This document shows, one piece after another, positions 22,101 through 33,302 of a stretch of 64,000 nucleotides of DNA. The notes under the pieces were generated by a model. It had not been told where the DNA came from and did not search any database. It saw nothing but the letters and a program-made list of their open reading frames with translations. The stretch is from Silurus meridionalis. Its lineage: Eukaryota > Chordata > Actinopteri > Siluriformes > Siluridae. A program made the position numbers and the translations under genes. Position 1 is the first letter of the stretch, and every line of letters starts with the position of its first letter. The DNA is taken from NCBI RefSeq assembly GCF_014805685.1, contig NC_060884.1, forward strand, positions 12,302,356-12,366,355. The letters run 5' to 3'.

Positions 22101-22349
22101 TTGTTTATGGTTCAAGAATATGGATGTTAGGTTGTTTGGATACTGTTAAGTCAAAGTTCATATTAGGATGATGAGAAAAGCGTGATTAAATCAAGCATAC
22201 ATATGGAAGACCAAATTCAGGATGTCCTACAAGCAGGAAGGACTTTGCAATCAGTTTTTTTTTGTAAATACTGTAAATTATACTGTATGATCTCGACACA
22301 AACATATATTGATGATAAATATTTGCACAAAACAATTCGTGTGTAATAC

Positions 22350-22417
<68 letters not shown>

Positions 22418-22617
22418 GCTGATGTTTACGGCACTCACCCAACTATAAGAAACACGATCACTGCCATGGCCATATAATTAGTCTGGTAATAAAGTAGGTT
22501 GCTGACCACCCTGTTGTTCCATTTTGGTAAATCTCGAAAGTCTGGTTTGGCAAATCGCTCAGATCCAGGGAAGAAATCATCCCACGGTCTGAGCGGCGTT
22601 AACTCCACTTTGGCCAT
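16185..22617 (-). CDS. arl6ip5: ADP-ribosylation factor-like 6-interacting protein 5 (PRA1 family, JWA/PRAF3)
   Basis: ER membrane protein with a PRA1 (prenylated Rab acceptor) domain. Mammalian homologues regulate glutamate transporter trafficking and ER-linked stress responses (family knowledge). Coding exons on the minus strand: 22439-22617, 16759-16976 and 16185-16360, in total 190 codons plus stop, close to the family length. The start [20 protein letters not shown] aligns with the family N-terminus, so the upstream in-frame Met was not used. Following motifs are [14 protein letters not shown], then two hydrophobic blocks (residues about 48-85 and 102-137, [17 protein letters not shown]), then [18 protein letters not shown] and a charged tail ending KLKE. 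Intron 1 (16977-22438) is full of mobile elements, yet the splice signals are intact. It is head to head with trnt1. Confidence 0.95.
17080..17102 (-). repeat. decapitated SINE tail
   Basis: The block GCCTTTATTTGTCACATATA matches the tail of the tRNA-derived SINE at 59831-60070. The match stops exactly where the Tc1-like element begins (17103), so the Tc1 element probably landed in a SINE. Confidence 0.55.
17103..17810 (-). mobile_element. Tc1-like transposon, one end only
   Basis: Begins after TA with the terminal repeat AAGTGCATCTCAATAAATTA. The rest reads as minus-strand Tc1 transposase, including its C-terminal DDE part; 17487-17738 gives [20 protein letters not shown] and [20 protein letters not shown], where QQDLAPAHT is the second catalytic Asp motif (usually QQDNAPCHT). 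The N-terminal third and the other terminal repeat are missing. The element stops at about 17810 against RTE sequence. It is a pseudogene fragment inside arl6ip5 intron 1. Confidence 0.85.
17812..19083 (-). mobile_element. RTE-type LINE fragment, copy 1
   Basis: Minus-strand pieces of a non-LTR retrotransposon of the RTE/BovB-like (CFDP2-like) type. From low to high coordinate they are: the C-terminal RT region ([24 protein letters not shown]), a segment interrupted by another repeat at 18259-18512, the endonuclease-RT linker ([20 protein letters not shown]), and part of the endonuclease. The RT core is deleted. The extreme 3' end present in the copy at 55893 is missing here. Many stops and frameshifts. 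Confidence 0.8.
18259..18512 (+). repeat. retroelement 3' end with (GAATT)n tail inserted in RTE copy 1
   Basis: A block with AAGCTGCTTTAAGACAATG ending in a GAATTGAATTGAAT tail. The flanking RTE sequence continues on both sides, with a short AATAT-like duplication at the borders. Its core is shared with 19265-19920 and 40990-41768. The family is a dispersed fish repeat that I cannot name with certainty. Confidence 0.7.
19265..19920 (+). repeat. longer copy of the same dispersed repeat, (TTGAC)n tail
   Basis: Shares the blocks GAGGATGGGTTCCCCTTTTG, TTTTTCCTTGCCACAGTCAC and AAGCTGCTTTGAGACAATGT with the repeats at 18259 and 40990. It ends in a TTGACTTGACTTG pentamer tail. It looks like the 3' part of a non-LTR element without a recognisable protein. 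Confidence 0.65.
20920..21745 (-). mobile_element. degenerate Tc1/mariner-like element
   Basis: Reads as a broken minus-strand transposase-type sequence. Recognisable blocks are GATCGGACTTGTTTGTCCAG, CACATCCCATGGATGCTTAA and CATTTTTCCTGGCTTCAGCA. No intact frame or clear terminal repeats remain. The assignment comes from recalled similarity to a widespread fish Tc1-like family. Confidence 0.55.
21746..22350. other. arl6ip5 intron 1, nothing further recognised
   Basis: A 72-codon plus-strand frame at 21912-22130 has no recognisable motif and lies in an intron of the opposite-strand gene. I treat it as chance. Confidence 0.4.
22351..22408. repeat. (GT)n microsatellite
   Basis: Uninterrupted GT run about 30 bases intronic of arl6ip5 exon 1. 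Confidence 0.95.
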
Positions 22618-22960
22618 TCCGCCTCCTTGTAAACTTCTTGACAGCTGGTGATCAACGCGGATCTCATACAACATCAGAGTCTCGGAAAATATCGCGAGAA
22701 TTCACGAGTTGTTAGTACAAGTGTCCGCTAGTGTAGAGTAACCAGACTTGCATTGTATTTATTGTGAACGTTCAACTATATCAGTGAGACAAGACATAAA
22801 ATGCATTATACAGAGTATGGAATGAATGTGTGTGTTATTTTTTCCGTTGCGGATGTACTCCTTATATCATTCAGAGTAATTCCATGGACTGCGAACGCGC
22901 TTTTTGTGTATCACGTGCTTCATGACGTTGTACACACACTTGCGCTTCCTTTTAGCTGTC
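22618..22960. promoter_or_regulatory. divergent promoter region, arl6ip5 / trnt1
   Basis: The only sequence between the arl6ip5 start codon (minus strand) and the presumed first exon of trnt1 (plus strand). It contains an E-box CACGTG at 22912-22917, a CRE-like TGACGT at 22923-22928 and a TATCGCGAGA-type palindrome at about 22688. There is no clear TATA box. Head-to-head genes at this spacing commonly share a bidirectional promoter; that is inference. Confidence 0.5.
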
Positions 22961-23008
22961 ATGGCCGAACAACGGCAAGCAGAAAACTCCAACACCGGAG
23001 AGCACTGA
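22961..23008 (+). other. upstream ORF in the presumed non-coding first exon of trnt1
   Basis: An ATG in a good context (GCTGTCATGGCC) opens a 15-codon frame (MAEQRQAENSNTGEH) that stops before a strong splice donor (CAG/GTAAGT at 23027/23028). The next acceptor is at 23341-23343, directly before the trnt1 start. The exon itself is inferred from the donor and position. Confidence 0.45.
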
Positions 23009-23343
23009 CCTTTAATTTATTTTGCAGGTAAGTTCATTTCATACAATTGTTTTCCAATACGGATGTGAATACTGCGGACAGTTTTCATGAACAGTCACAG
23101 CAACCATTATAACTAGTGCTAAGCTAATCACAATCAGTCATTGAACACACAGACAGAGAGAGAGAGAGAGAACATGCTGCATGCAGGCTTTCAATTATAA
23201 ATAATGAATTTATTACAAATCAAGTGGATGTAAAGTCGTGTATGTGGGTCATTTATATAGGAGAGAGAGACAAAATAAAACCATCAGTATATAACATGTA
23301 GAACGGCACCGTATCTAATTTACAGCTGTTTATCCACTGCCAG

Positions 23344-26300
23344 ATGTGGGGAAGAGGATTTCTCATTCCCCAGGTGATAAACACTCTTCGCCTCACGTGG
23401 AGTCACAGGCATTTCTTCACCATGCAGCTGAAAACCAAGGAGTTCCAGTCATTATTCACTGATGGACTGAATGCTCTAGCAGGTAAAACTTCCCATAGAA
23501 CATTTGTTTAACTGCTTAATAATACAATCAGTAATAACTTTACATAAAACATACAATCCGATATAATAATGCTATCTGATTTAATTAATCACTACCTTTT
23601 TTTATTTATTTATGTCTACTTGCATGCATCATTCATTCAATTATCTCTGGAAAACAGCTTTACCTCCTTGTCTCATGGTGTTTTAATATTCCATTAAGTA
23701 TTTTAAATGTAATCATTTTTTACACATAAATTTCATCAAATGATAATGCATGTTGTGTTTGACCAGAGATTTTTCAGAAGCACCGGTTTGAGTTGAGGAT
23801 TGCAGGGGGAGCTGTGCGGGACCTCCTGTCGGGACAACAACCTCAAGATGTGGATTTTGCTACTACCGCTACACCTGAGGAGATGAAACGAATGTTTCAA
23901 GCTGTAGGGATCCGAATGATCAACAACAAAGGAGAGAAGCATGGTACCATCACTGCCAGGGTGAGAGAGCATGTCCCACATGTCGTGCACTGTTCAGATG
24001 TCTTTTGATTTGCTTTTCAGTTTTCCTTTTGCCAAGTTAATTCAAGATGCATGAGGAAATCTCTGTTTTTGTGTTCAAATATTTGGTGTCTATTAGATAA
24101 TTATTATTATTATTTTTTTTTTTGTGTAAAAATAAGTAAACATTCAGTGGTCCCCAACCCCCGGGCCGCAGACAGGCCATTGGTCAATTGGTACTGGGCC
24201 ACACAGAAAGAATACATAAATTACATTATTTCCGTTTTATTTATCTGATTCTGAATGATGTTTTATTTTGGAAAATTACCGGATTCTCTCTGCCACATCT
24301 GTCTATGACTCACTTTTGATGCATGTTAAGATGCTTGCATAAGTCACATGTCTTACCTACATACACGTTTGACCTTCTTAAAGGGGCTGCTCCGGCCGCT
24401 AACACATTACCGCTAAATTAAAACCCCCAAGCGAGCAAAATGAACAAACAACAACACAGTGGATTCACGTTTATTATTATATTTAGAAAATAATAAATTT
24501 TTATGCCGGTTGTATCATTTCATTTTGTTGTATTTATCTGCCACACCTTAGAGACCGGTCTGTGAAAATATTGTCTGACATTAAACTGGTCCGTGGCACA
24601 AAAAAGGGTGGGGACCATTGCTTTAATTGACTCATTTACACTTGTTGCTGAGGTCAGGAATTTGAATGTTCAGTATAAGAATTTTAGAGAATTCGGGCCA
24701 GAATTGTTCACATCAAGAAATCAAAAATAAAAAAATCTGAATTATCTGTCCATATGTCAGAAACTTAAAGTAAAACCCCAAATTTATTCAAAATTATGTA
24801 TCACCGTAGTTATTTTTTTAATATTAAGCGACATATCTTTATGTATTGGATGTTAATCTGCTGGTTCAACCCACATACAGCTGCATAACGAGAATTTTGA
24901 AGTGACCACTCTGCGTGTGGACGTACAGACAGATGGGAGACATGCTGAAGTAGAGTTCACAACAGACTGGCAGAAAGATGCTGAGCGCCGAGACCTCACA
25001 ATTAACTCCATGTTTCTTGGTATTTATTATTTTGTGCCATATTGAATTGCAAATTTTTTTCAATCGCACCTTATCATCTTACTTGTACTTCAATCTTTTT
25101 TTAGGGCTGGATGGGACCTTGTATGATTATTTCCAAGGTTATGAGGATCTCCAGAACAAAAAAGTTCGCTTTGTTGGGAATAGTGCACTCAGGATTCAGG
25201 AGGACTACTTGCGAATTCTACGATATTTCAGGTGCGTTAGAAATTCATTTGGGGCAAACTGCACTCTCTTAATTTAAGTGTATTTCAATGATTTTGAATA
25301 GGGTATTATCGGTGTGCTTGTAAGCTGCTTTAGTATCAGATGCGATCAGTAATTGCTGTGTGTTTGCATGTGAAGCAGCACAATATGGTTAGAATACTGA
25401 TGCAAAAGTGAAAAGTTTATATGGTTAAGCAGGTTAACAGAATCCAAATAATCATCAACAGCAAGTGATTAAGGATGCATATAGAGGAAATGTCTGTGAC
25501 TTGTGACACAGCTTATGAGTCTGTGGTGCCCTTTACTAACTTTTTTCTGGTATTTTCATGAGCCAGTACAGGCCTTTGAATTAATAACAATGTTTTTGCT
25601 ATTTTCTAATTCAATAAATTGTATTTGTATAACACTTTTAACAATGGACATTGTCCCAAAACAGCTTTACAGAATGAAATAGATTGCAAATATAAATTTT
25701 AGCCTCATAAATTAGTCCCTCTCATTTTATTCCTAATGAGCAAACCAGAGGCAACCTTGTCAAGGAAAAACTTCCAAGCCAAATGCATTGAAGTTGAAGT
25801 TGCATTGGACTATAGCATGTTAACTAATTGTTTATTTCACGTACCGTGTACATACTTATTACACTGTATATTTGGTGCAGGTTTTATGGGCGTGTGGCGT
25901 CCGAGCCAGGACAGCATGACTCGGACACTCTGGAGGCGATCCGGGACAATGCAAGTGGCCTGGCAGGAATCTCAGGGGAGAGAATCTGGGTGGAGCTAAA
26001 GAAGATGCTGGTGGGAAATCATGCGTCTCACCTGCTCGAGCTTATATATGAGCTAGATCTGACTCAGTACATAGGTCAGATATGCACACACAGTGGACCT
26101 TCATTAGAAATTTTATATACATGCAATGTGCATTTGGTTTCTATAAAATGTGGTCTAAATATAAGCCTAATTAAATGTTTTGCCTCTTATATAAAAGTTG
26201 TCCATTTAAAGAAGTTTTAATTGTTAATATGAATTAATCCTAATTTTTCTGGCTTGTGTTTGTTTCTTTTTCAGGTCTCCCAGCAGATGTATGTATTGAG

Positions 26301-27476
26301 GAGATGAAGCAGGTGTACCAGAGAACTCAGGGCTGCTCTCCTAAACCAATGACCGTGCTCTCAGCTCTGCTGCGTAGTCCAGAAGAGGTGGAAAGGCTGG
26401 ATCTCAGGTTGAAGCTCTCTAGAGAGGAGAAGACTCTTGGTATATTTCTGGTGAAGCACAGGCGAGACCTTGTTAAGGGACAAGATGAGAAGGAAGGCCT
26501 GAAGCCATTCACTGATTTTATCATTGATGTAAGTATATTGGTTGATGTGGTGTTTTTGACAGAATACAGAAACTGCCACAGGGACATGGACCATAGTACA
26601 TCACTACAAACCTAACTGATGATAAAAATGTCACTTTTCAAGATTTTTTTAATTTTTTAATTTTATTTATTTATTTATTTTTGGTTTAACCCCTACCAGA
26701 TTTCAAGATTTGGCTAGAATAAAATATAAAACACCTGCAAATTAGGGTCATACTGTACAATCAGCAAACAATTTGGACATATTTTGTATTCAGTTGTGGA
26801 GCAATCTTTTACAGAACACCCTGAAGTGTGGCCAGTAAAACGGATTGCTCTGGTCCTGACTATTGTATGTAAAAACATTTCAACTTGGAAAGAAAGATGA
26901 CTGGGTTAAGTTAGAAATTATATTAATTTAAAAGCTAGTGGGTTGAATTGAAAAGGAACTATAGAAATAAAAGGCCACAGAAATCTAGTATGATATTGCA
27001 ATATATTTAATATATAAAATGCAGGATTAATTTAATTTGAATTATCAACATACAAATATGAAGTTTAATTTAAAGTATAATATAAAGGACAGTCATGTTG
27101 ACAATATAAGATAATACAGATAGTATTCAGTTAAGCATTGCTTATTTGAGTAAAAACTTCAAATAAATAACAAGGGATAAATAATATAATAAATCCATGA
27201 AATTTCTTACATTTATTATATTTGTAGTCCCGAGAACCAGATACCCAGAGCAAGGTGCTGGAGCTCTTGAAATATCAGGGTGAGAAGAAGCTCCTGGCTG
27301 AACTGAGTCGCTGGGCCATTCCTCGTTTTCCTGTCAGCGGCCATGACCTGCGTCGCCTGGGAATCACCTCAGGCAAAGAGATCGGTACGACCCTGCAGGA
27401 GCTACGTGATGTCTGGAAGAAGAGTCGATATCGACTGACCAAAGAGGAACTCTTGAGTACTATCAGCACGTCCTAA
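23344..27476 (+). CDS. trnt1: CCA tRNA nucleotidyltransferase 1
   Basis: Adds CCA to the 3' end of cytosolic and mitochondrial tRNAs (class II nucleotidyltransferase). Coding exons: 23344-23482, 23767-23960, 24881-25019, 25105-25231, 25881-26074, 26275-26528, 27228-27476. They join in phase into 431 codons plus stop, near the human length. Motifs: GGAVRD just before the catalytic DVD (Asp74 and Asp76), flexible-loop region [19 protein letters not shown] (about 147-155), and the base-recognition motif [11 protein letters not shown] (190-200). The C-terminal RNA-binding half contains [12 protein letters not shown] and [13 protein letters not shown]. The first 26 residues are basic and hydrophobic without acidic residues, as in a mitochondrial presequence. 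A second Met (MQLKTKEF, residue 27) could start the cytosolic form, as in mammals. A hAT MITE sits in the intron after exon 2 and another dispersed repeat in the intron before exon 5. Confidence 0.96.
24145..24620. mobile_element. hAT-type MITE, older copy
   Basis: Starts CAGTGGTCCCCAACCCCCGG and ends GGTGGGGACCATTG, the near-complement. It is the same family as 52511-53001 in the opposite orientation (shared block TTATTTTGGAAAATTACCGG). No clean 8-bp target duplication remains, so it appears older. It lies in the trnt1 intron between 23960 and 24881. Confidence 0.8.
25605..25800 (-). repeat. dispersed repeat related to the AAGCTGCTTTGAGACA family
   Basis: In the trnt1 intron before exon 25881. 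The block ACATTGTCCCAAAACAGCTT is close to the reverse complement of the shared 3' end seen at 18259, 19265 and 40990, preceded by ATTCAATAAATTG. Confidence 0.55.
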
Positions 27477-28158
27477 TATAAAACAAAGCAAACCACTGTG
27501 AGGTGGTCGTCTCAGCGGAGTGCTCTAAAACCTAAGTCTTAGAGGTCAGCAGCGGCACTGTGTTCTTACCTCCATATAAATTACAGCTAACAAGGAGGTG
27601 AGAAATATAGGGGAAAACTGGCAGTACATCGGGTAAGGAATGTGTTGGTTTGGTAATCTCCTACCTATCATAGCTGCATGAGAGCTAGGACTATTTGGTG
27701 ATGATTTACCAATATACACAGTTTCAACAGGTACACTTCAAGGATTCATTTAACTCTGTTCTCTCTGTTACTTTAGCCATGCAAAATTTTTCTTTAACTA
27801 CTTAATACTTTACTTATTAAGTAGTTTGCCATTTGTCCATTGTTAAGAATTCATGTAAATTTATAGACATAATTTACCATAGACAATATATTTTCAAGCT
27901 CATTTTTGTTTTCAAAATGTGCCCTTAATACAGTACAGTTAGGTTGCATCAGTTAAAAAGGTAAAGTTCAGCTAGCACTTAAAGAGAAAATGTTTGCTTT
28001 ATGCACCTATGGTCACGAGTTCAATATTGAGGGCAAAAAAAGGTTGCAGGTCGTTATGTAACATATTGTAAAGCTGAAGTAAACAAAAATACAAACTAAA
28101 AAGATTTGTCTGTCATTTTTAATAGATTAAACTTAACCTTAAACATTAACCTTTTCAA
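27477..28158. other. trnt1 3' UTR and intergenic
   Basis: Non-coding. I see no clear AATAAA hexamer; an ATTAAA lies at about 28124. No other feature. Confidence 0.4.
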
Positions 28159-28180
28159 ATTATATATATATATATATATT

Positions 28181-29592
28181 CTTCTTTCGACTGCTCCCAT
28201 TAGTGGTCGCCACAGCAGATCATTTGTCTCCATACCACTCTGTCCTCTACATCTGTCTCTTTTACACCAAATAATGTCTTCCCTCACCACATCCATAAAC
28301 CTTTGGCCTTCCTCTTTATCTATTACCGATATACCCCATGTCCCTCCTCTGCACATGTCCAAACCATCTCAATCGGGCATCTCTTACTTTGTCCCCAAAA
28401 CGTCCTACATGCGCTGTCCCTCTAATAAACTCATTTCTTATTCTCTCCATTCTCGTCACTCCCAATGAAAACCTCAACATCTTCAGCTCTGCTACCTCCA
28501 TCTCCACCTCCTGTCTTTTACTCAATGCCACTGTCTCTAAATCATACAACATCGCAGGTCTCAGCACAGTCCTATAAACTTTCCCTTTAACTCTTACAGA
28601 TACCCTTCTATCACAAATCACTCCTGCCACTTCTGCCATCTCTCCTAAACATCTCCATGCTTCTACTGGTATGTCATCTGGTCCAACCGACTTTCCACTC
28701 TACATCCTCTAAATCGCTGCTCTCACTTCCTCTTACTAATACTATCCACCTCCTGCTTTACCATCTCCACACCATCTAACTTTCTCTTTCTCTCATTTTC
28801 CTCATTCATCAGCTGCTCAAAATACTTCCTGTATCTTCTCAACACCCTATACCCACCAGACAACACACTTCCACCTCCAACCGTTATTGCTCTAACTTGC
28901 AGCACATCCTTCCCAGCTCGGTCCCTCTGCCTGGCCAATCGGTACAAATCCTTTTCTACTTCCTAAGTTTCCAACTTCTCATGCAGCTCCTCATGCTTTT
29001 TCCTTGATTTTCGCCACATCCCCCTTTAGCTGCTGCCGCCTTTTCTTGAACTCCTTTCTACTTTTCTCATCTGCCGATCCCAATTTTGTCTGTCTACCTT
29101 ATCACTTTTGCAGTAGTTGCCCAATCATCCAGCACATCCTACAGATGTCCTACAGACCACCATCTGATGCTGTCTAGCTACACTGTCCCCTCCCAACACC
29201 GTACAGTCTCCAATCTCTTTCAGATTGCATCTCCTGCATATAATATAATCCACCTGTGTGCACCTTCCCTCACTCTTATACGTCACCCTATGATTATCCT
29301 TCTTTTTAAAATATGTATTTACCACTGCCTTTCCATCCTTTTAGCAAAATCTACCACCATCTGCCCTTCCACATTCCTCTCCTTAAGACCATATCTACCC
29401 ATCACCACCTTATCACCTCTGTTTCCTTCACCAACATGGCCATTGAAATCTGCCCCAATCACCAATCTTTCATTCCTAGGTACACCTTCTACCACTCCGT
29501 CTAACTCACTCCAGAGGTTTTCCTTCTCCTCCAGGTCACAGCCCACTTGTGGAGCTTAGGCACTGATGACATTTATCATCACTTCCAGCTTT
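28181..29592 (-). mobile_element. RTE-type LINE, copy 2 (internally deleted)
   Basis: Minus-strand element starting at its 3' end (TCTTTCGACTGCTCCCATTA), next to a (TA)n tract at 28160-28180. Going up in coordinate: RT C-terminal region ([28 protein letters not shown]), then a jump to the RT N-terminal/linker region (DLYRLARQ-like, EYFEQLMNEENE), then the endonuclease ([20 protein letters not shown]). The RT catalytic core is missing. A second (TA)n run lies at 29593-29621. Many stops. Confidence 0.85.
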
Positions 29593-29621
29593 ATATTTAT
29601 ATATATATATATATATATATA

Positions 29622-30690
29622 GTAATTTTTTTTATTACTACATTGTTTTTAATTAAATGCACAGTATGACCGTTGGAGTAGGAATTTGAATGTATGCGAT
29701 TAATGGCATGGTAGTGACGAATGTAAAAATGGAGGCAGATGTAAAATAGAGTGTACAATAGACTTCATTTAAATCTATTTATTGGATATTCTGTGTGTTC
29801 AGTAATTTTAGGACCCACTGACATCACACATTATTCCCATCACCTTTTGGATGCTTTAATCTCCTGTAATTAATTTAGGTTCCAAGGAACTAAGGGGATT
29901 AAGACCTTCTTCATCTTTTTTTCAGCTGATTGCCATGTGCTTAAATGGCTACAATTCAGAAGACTGGCTTGACCAAAGCAAACGCTACCATTTAATTCCA
30001 TTGACAACTCTAAGTGGATTTTTTTCTTGTAAATAGACAATTACTAAAGCACATATAGGCAGTTTACATCCACACTAAAGATAACATTTAGTTGCTGGTG
30101 CCATTTACTCCAGAAGTGTATATATATATTTTGTCTTGTATGGCTGTATATTATTTGCTGAAGAACATGTCAGTTTACTAAATAACCAACATAATAAGTC
30201 ATAATCTCTTTTTGATGATGAATGGCAGACACCTTACTGTTTAGGCAGAAATAAGGTTGAGTGGATAGTTTTATTTTGTCCTCTACCACACTTTCCTCAG
30301 CTGATCTGTTTTTAGGCTGATAAATAAATCGTTATTTGTTTCTCATTTTATTTGCTGTGGCTCAAATTGGATCTGGTTTGTGCAAGATCCAGATGTTTAG
30401 AAAATCTAATTGCTTTCCTAGCAAGCATGATACTTGATTCTCTTTTAAAAAAAAATACAGACAGGACACTTGATTTTATGCGTAAAGGCAGAGCAGCATT
30501 AGCAGCACTGATATAGAGCGACAGGTGAATCAATATAGAGAAGAGGGTTATTACGTGTGCATTACGCAGAAGGTGTACTAAATCACGTTGAGGTGATGAA
30601 GCCTCTCTCCGTAACCCTGACACTTTAGTGGAAGGGGCGTGGTGGAGTGTGGTTCTGAAGGACAGCTCCATTTTATTTCCACACCATCAG
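29622..30690. other. upstream region of the receptor gene
   Basis: Non-coding AT-rich sequence with no supported element. The 107-codon minus-strand frame at 30348-30671 has no motif and ends at the core promoter of the receptor; taken as chance. Confidence 0.4.
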
Positions 30691-30697
30691 AGACAAC

Positions 30698-30706
30698 ATA
30701 TAAATA
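30698..30706 (+). promoter_or_regulatory. TATA box of the receptor gene
   Basis: ATATAAATA lies about 180 bases before the start codon. This implies transcription starting near 30730 and a 5' leader of about 150 bases. Confidence 0.6.
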
Positions 30707-30810
30707 GCTTCTCGGACTTGCTCACAGCTCCTGCCTGCGTCTTCACTTCAAAGTGGTGAAGTCAACGTTTGGTGGACCTCTTTTGAAGTCTGCTTTTTTT
30801 TCTTCTTAAA

Positions 30811-30837
30811 ATGGTTCAGAAGTTGTTATGAATTGAG
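30811..30837 (+). promoter_or_regulatory. two overlapping mini upstream ORFs
   Basis: A six-codon uORF (30811-30831, MVQKLL) ends in TGA. Its stop overlaps the ATG of a two-codon uORF (30829-30837, ATG AAT TGA) in an ATGA arrangement. Both end 41 or more bases before the receptor start at 30879. Such leaders usually lower translation; the effect here is inference. Confidence 0.45.
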
Positions 30838-30878
30838 TGAAGAGCACGCAAACTCGCAGCAAGTGTTTATAGTAGAAA

Positions 30879-32540
30879 ATGTCAATTGTAAGCTCAAACC
30901 TCAGCAATGTGAGCCTGAAGCAGCAAGTCCTGGTCGACCAGCCACGAGATGAGAGATTAGCTCGGCTTGAGATCGGTATGCTCAGTGTGATCTTCCTGAG
31001 CGCCACTGCTCTGAATCTCGGGCTCTTGCTTGTGCTCTTGAGGAGACGCGGCTCAATGTCCCGCATGCGCGTATTCGTTTTGCACCTGTGCTTGGCCGAT
31101 CTCACCGTAGCCTTCTTTCAAGTGTGTCCACAGCTCCTGTGGGACATTACGGACCGCTTTGTAGGTCCAGACCTGGTGTGCCGACTGGTCAAGTACCTCC
31201 AGGTGGTCGGCATGTTCGCCTCTACTTACATGATTGTGGTGATGACGGTAGATCGCTACCAAGCCGTGTGTAAGCCCATGGCCACGCTGCAGAGGAGGAG
31301 AGCGCACTGGAACTTCCCGGTGTGCATCGCTTGGGCAGTGTCGCTCGTGGGCGCCCTGCCGCAGATTTTCATTTTCTCCCGCGTTCAGGTGGCACCGGAA
31401 GTCTACGACTGCTGGGCACAGTTCGTTCAGCCGTGGGGACTCAAAGCCTACGTGACATGGACAACTTTGGTCATATTCGCGCTGCCTGTGCTGACCGTGA
31501 TCGCGTGCCAGGTGTGCATTTGCCGTGCCGTGCAGATCAGCCTGCACATGAAGACGCACCGAGAGAGCGGCACTAACGCCAGCAGTGTGCTCGGGCTTTC
31601 CAAAGCTCGCATCAAGACCGCCAAGATGACCGTCGTGATAGTCCTCGTTTACGTGGTTTGCTGGGCGCCTTTCTTCACCGTGCAGCTGTGGTCAGTGTGG
31701 GACGACAACGCTCCGACTGAATGTGAGTGTAAAGAAAACTGATAAATCACATTGGAAGAAGCTTAGGGATAACTATTACAAATCCTGCTTTTGACCTATA
31801 ACCCCATATTTTAACTGTCATATCTGCACTCACAATAGATAATAGAAAGGGTTCTTCTAAGCATCACTAAATCAAAGGATCTAACATCTTTTGCAGCCAA
31901 TAAATACCACGGTTTACCAGTTAAAAAATATATATAATATTAGAATTAAATGCTGCTTATTTATTAGAACCATGGAGCATTTATTTTTCTGAATCTACCG
32001 ACAAAATATAATTATCATTAGATCCACACTGACATTATTTTCAAAGGATTGGACTAAAACAATTCATTTTAAGAGGTCATGAGTAAAAGGTTATTTTTTG
32101 GTTATTGGACTTTTGACATACAAATTGACTTTAGTGAAAATGAAAATGTTTAGCTTTTTATCTGTTATTGCTTCTCCCAGGTAAGTAACTAAAGAACCTG
32201 AGTGTAGATGGTATTATTAAAAGTGGTCCAAGTGGAAAAATAAACGTGTCATCCTTATTGCAATCCTGAGATAAAATCAAATAGTCATTATTCTGGTTTA
32301 CTTGTATTACCATTCTGACCACATATTGTTTCCTTTGCAGCTGCAACTTTCACCATCCTTATGCTTCTTGCAAGTCTGAACAGCTGTGCCAACCCCTGCA
32401 TCTACCTTATTTTTTGTGGTCCAGTACCCAAGCAACTGTTGGCATTCATCTGTAAGGGTCACAGTGAAAGTAAAGGGTCTGTACCAGAAGATGCCACTGT
32501 AGTCAGTTCTGTGTACCTAAGCTTAAAGAGTTTCTCTTAG
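30879..32540 (+). CDS. vasotocin/vasopressin-family GPCR, V2-type-like
   Basis: Class A receptor for a vasotocin-type nonapeptide. Exons 30879-31722 and 32341-32540 join in phase (donor GTGAGT) into 347 codons plus stop; the intron lies just before TM7, as is usual in this family. Visible features: N-glycosylation sites at Asn7 and Asn10, Asn46 of TM1 (in LN, not the usual GN), [20 protein letters not shown] in TM2 (Asp74), Cys101 and Cys178 for the conserved disulfide, DRYQAVCKP (125-133), [15 protein letters not shown] in TM6, and [14 protein letters not shown] in TM7. NPCIY replaces the common NPWIY. The third loop is short. The 44-residue tail has a lone Cys319 where a palmitoylated Cys pair is usual, and ends [11 protein letters not shown]2-like residues in TM6 favour a V2 receptor (Gs/cAMP). 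Subtype (V2A, V2B or V2C) is undecided; the oxytocin receptor is the next alternative. Confidence 0.88.
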
Positions 32541-33302
32541 ATAAATGCCCTGTTTGCACACCTATCTTGGTGGCTAGTATTTTTCCACTAAATTACTTCA
32601 GGGTACACCTACAACTTTCACTCTTACAGTCCCATTCCACTCACATCTTACACAATCCAGGATGGACTATGTACTACTTAAATAATATAAAATTAGAATA
32701 AGATTATGCCTGTTTATTTGAGCCATGAAACGTTGATTTTTCTGAATCTACTGACAGAACATAATTGTCCTGGAATCAAATGGTTACCTAAAACGCAAAT
32801 AACTCTTTGTATATTCAATGAATTTGAAAGCAACTCCATTTAAAAGTCTCTGTATGCTTCCAAGAGTGCATTACAGTTGCTGATACAACCATCACCTCCC
32901 CCACCTCCCTATTACTCTATATAATACTGGATATTAGTTACACAATATGACATAAGCTATGTATATATCCCATTGAACATTTATGATCATAGTCATAATG
33001 TTTATAGACGTTTATGGGCATAATTGATCTTTTCTTGTGATAATTAATGTAAATTTTTTATGGCATTTAGTTTGCTTCAGTTGATTTTACCTAGACTACT
33101 GTGTATTTGAGAATTGTACAGAATTGAAAATAGCAGCATAAAAATGTCAATAATTTAAAATACAATACATTCATATAGAAACATTGATGTTGAATTTTCT
33201 AAAAGTGTTACTATGGCAAATGTTGATTCTATTGTATATTTTGCTTATATATTTCTTTTTAAGTGTTAATTAAGTGTTTCTGTGTATCACTATACAGCGT
33301 TT

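Noticed and set aside
31053..31559. 168-codon minus-strand frame opposite the receptor
   Set aside because: Shadow frame of the GPCR coding sequence, His/Val-rich as expected from antisense reading.
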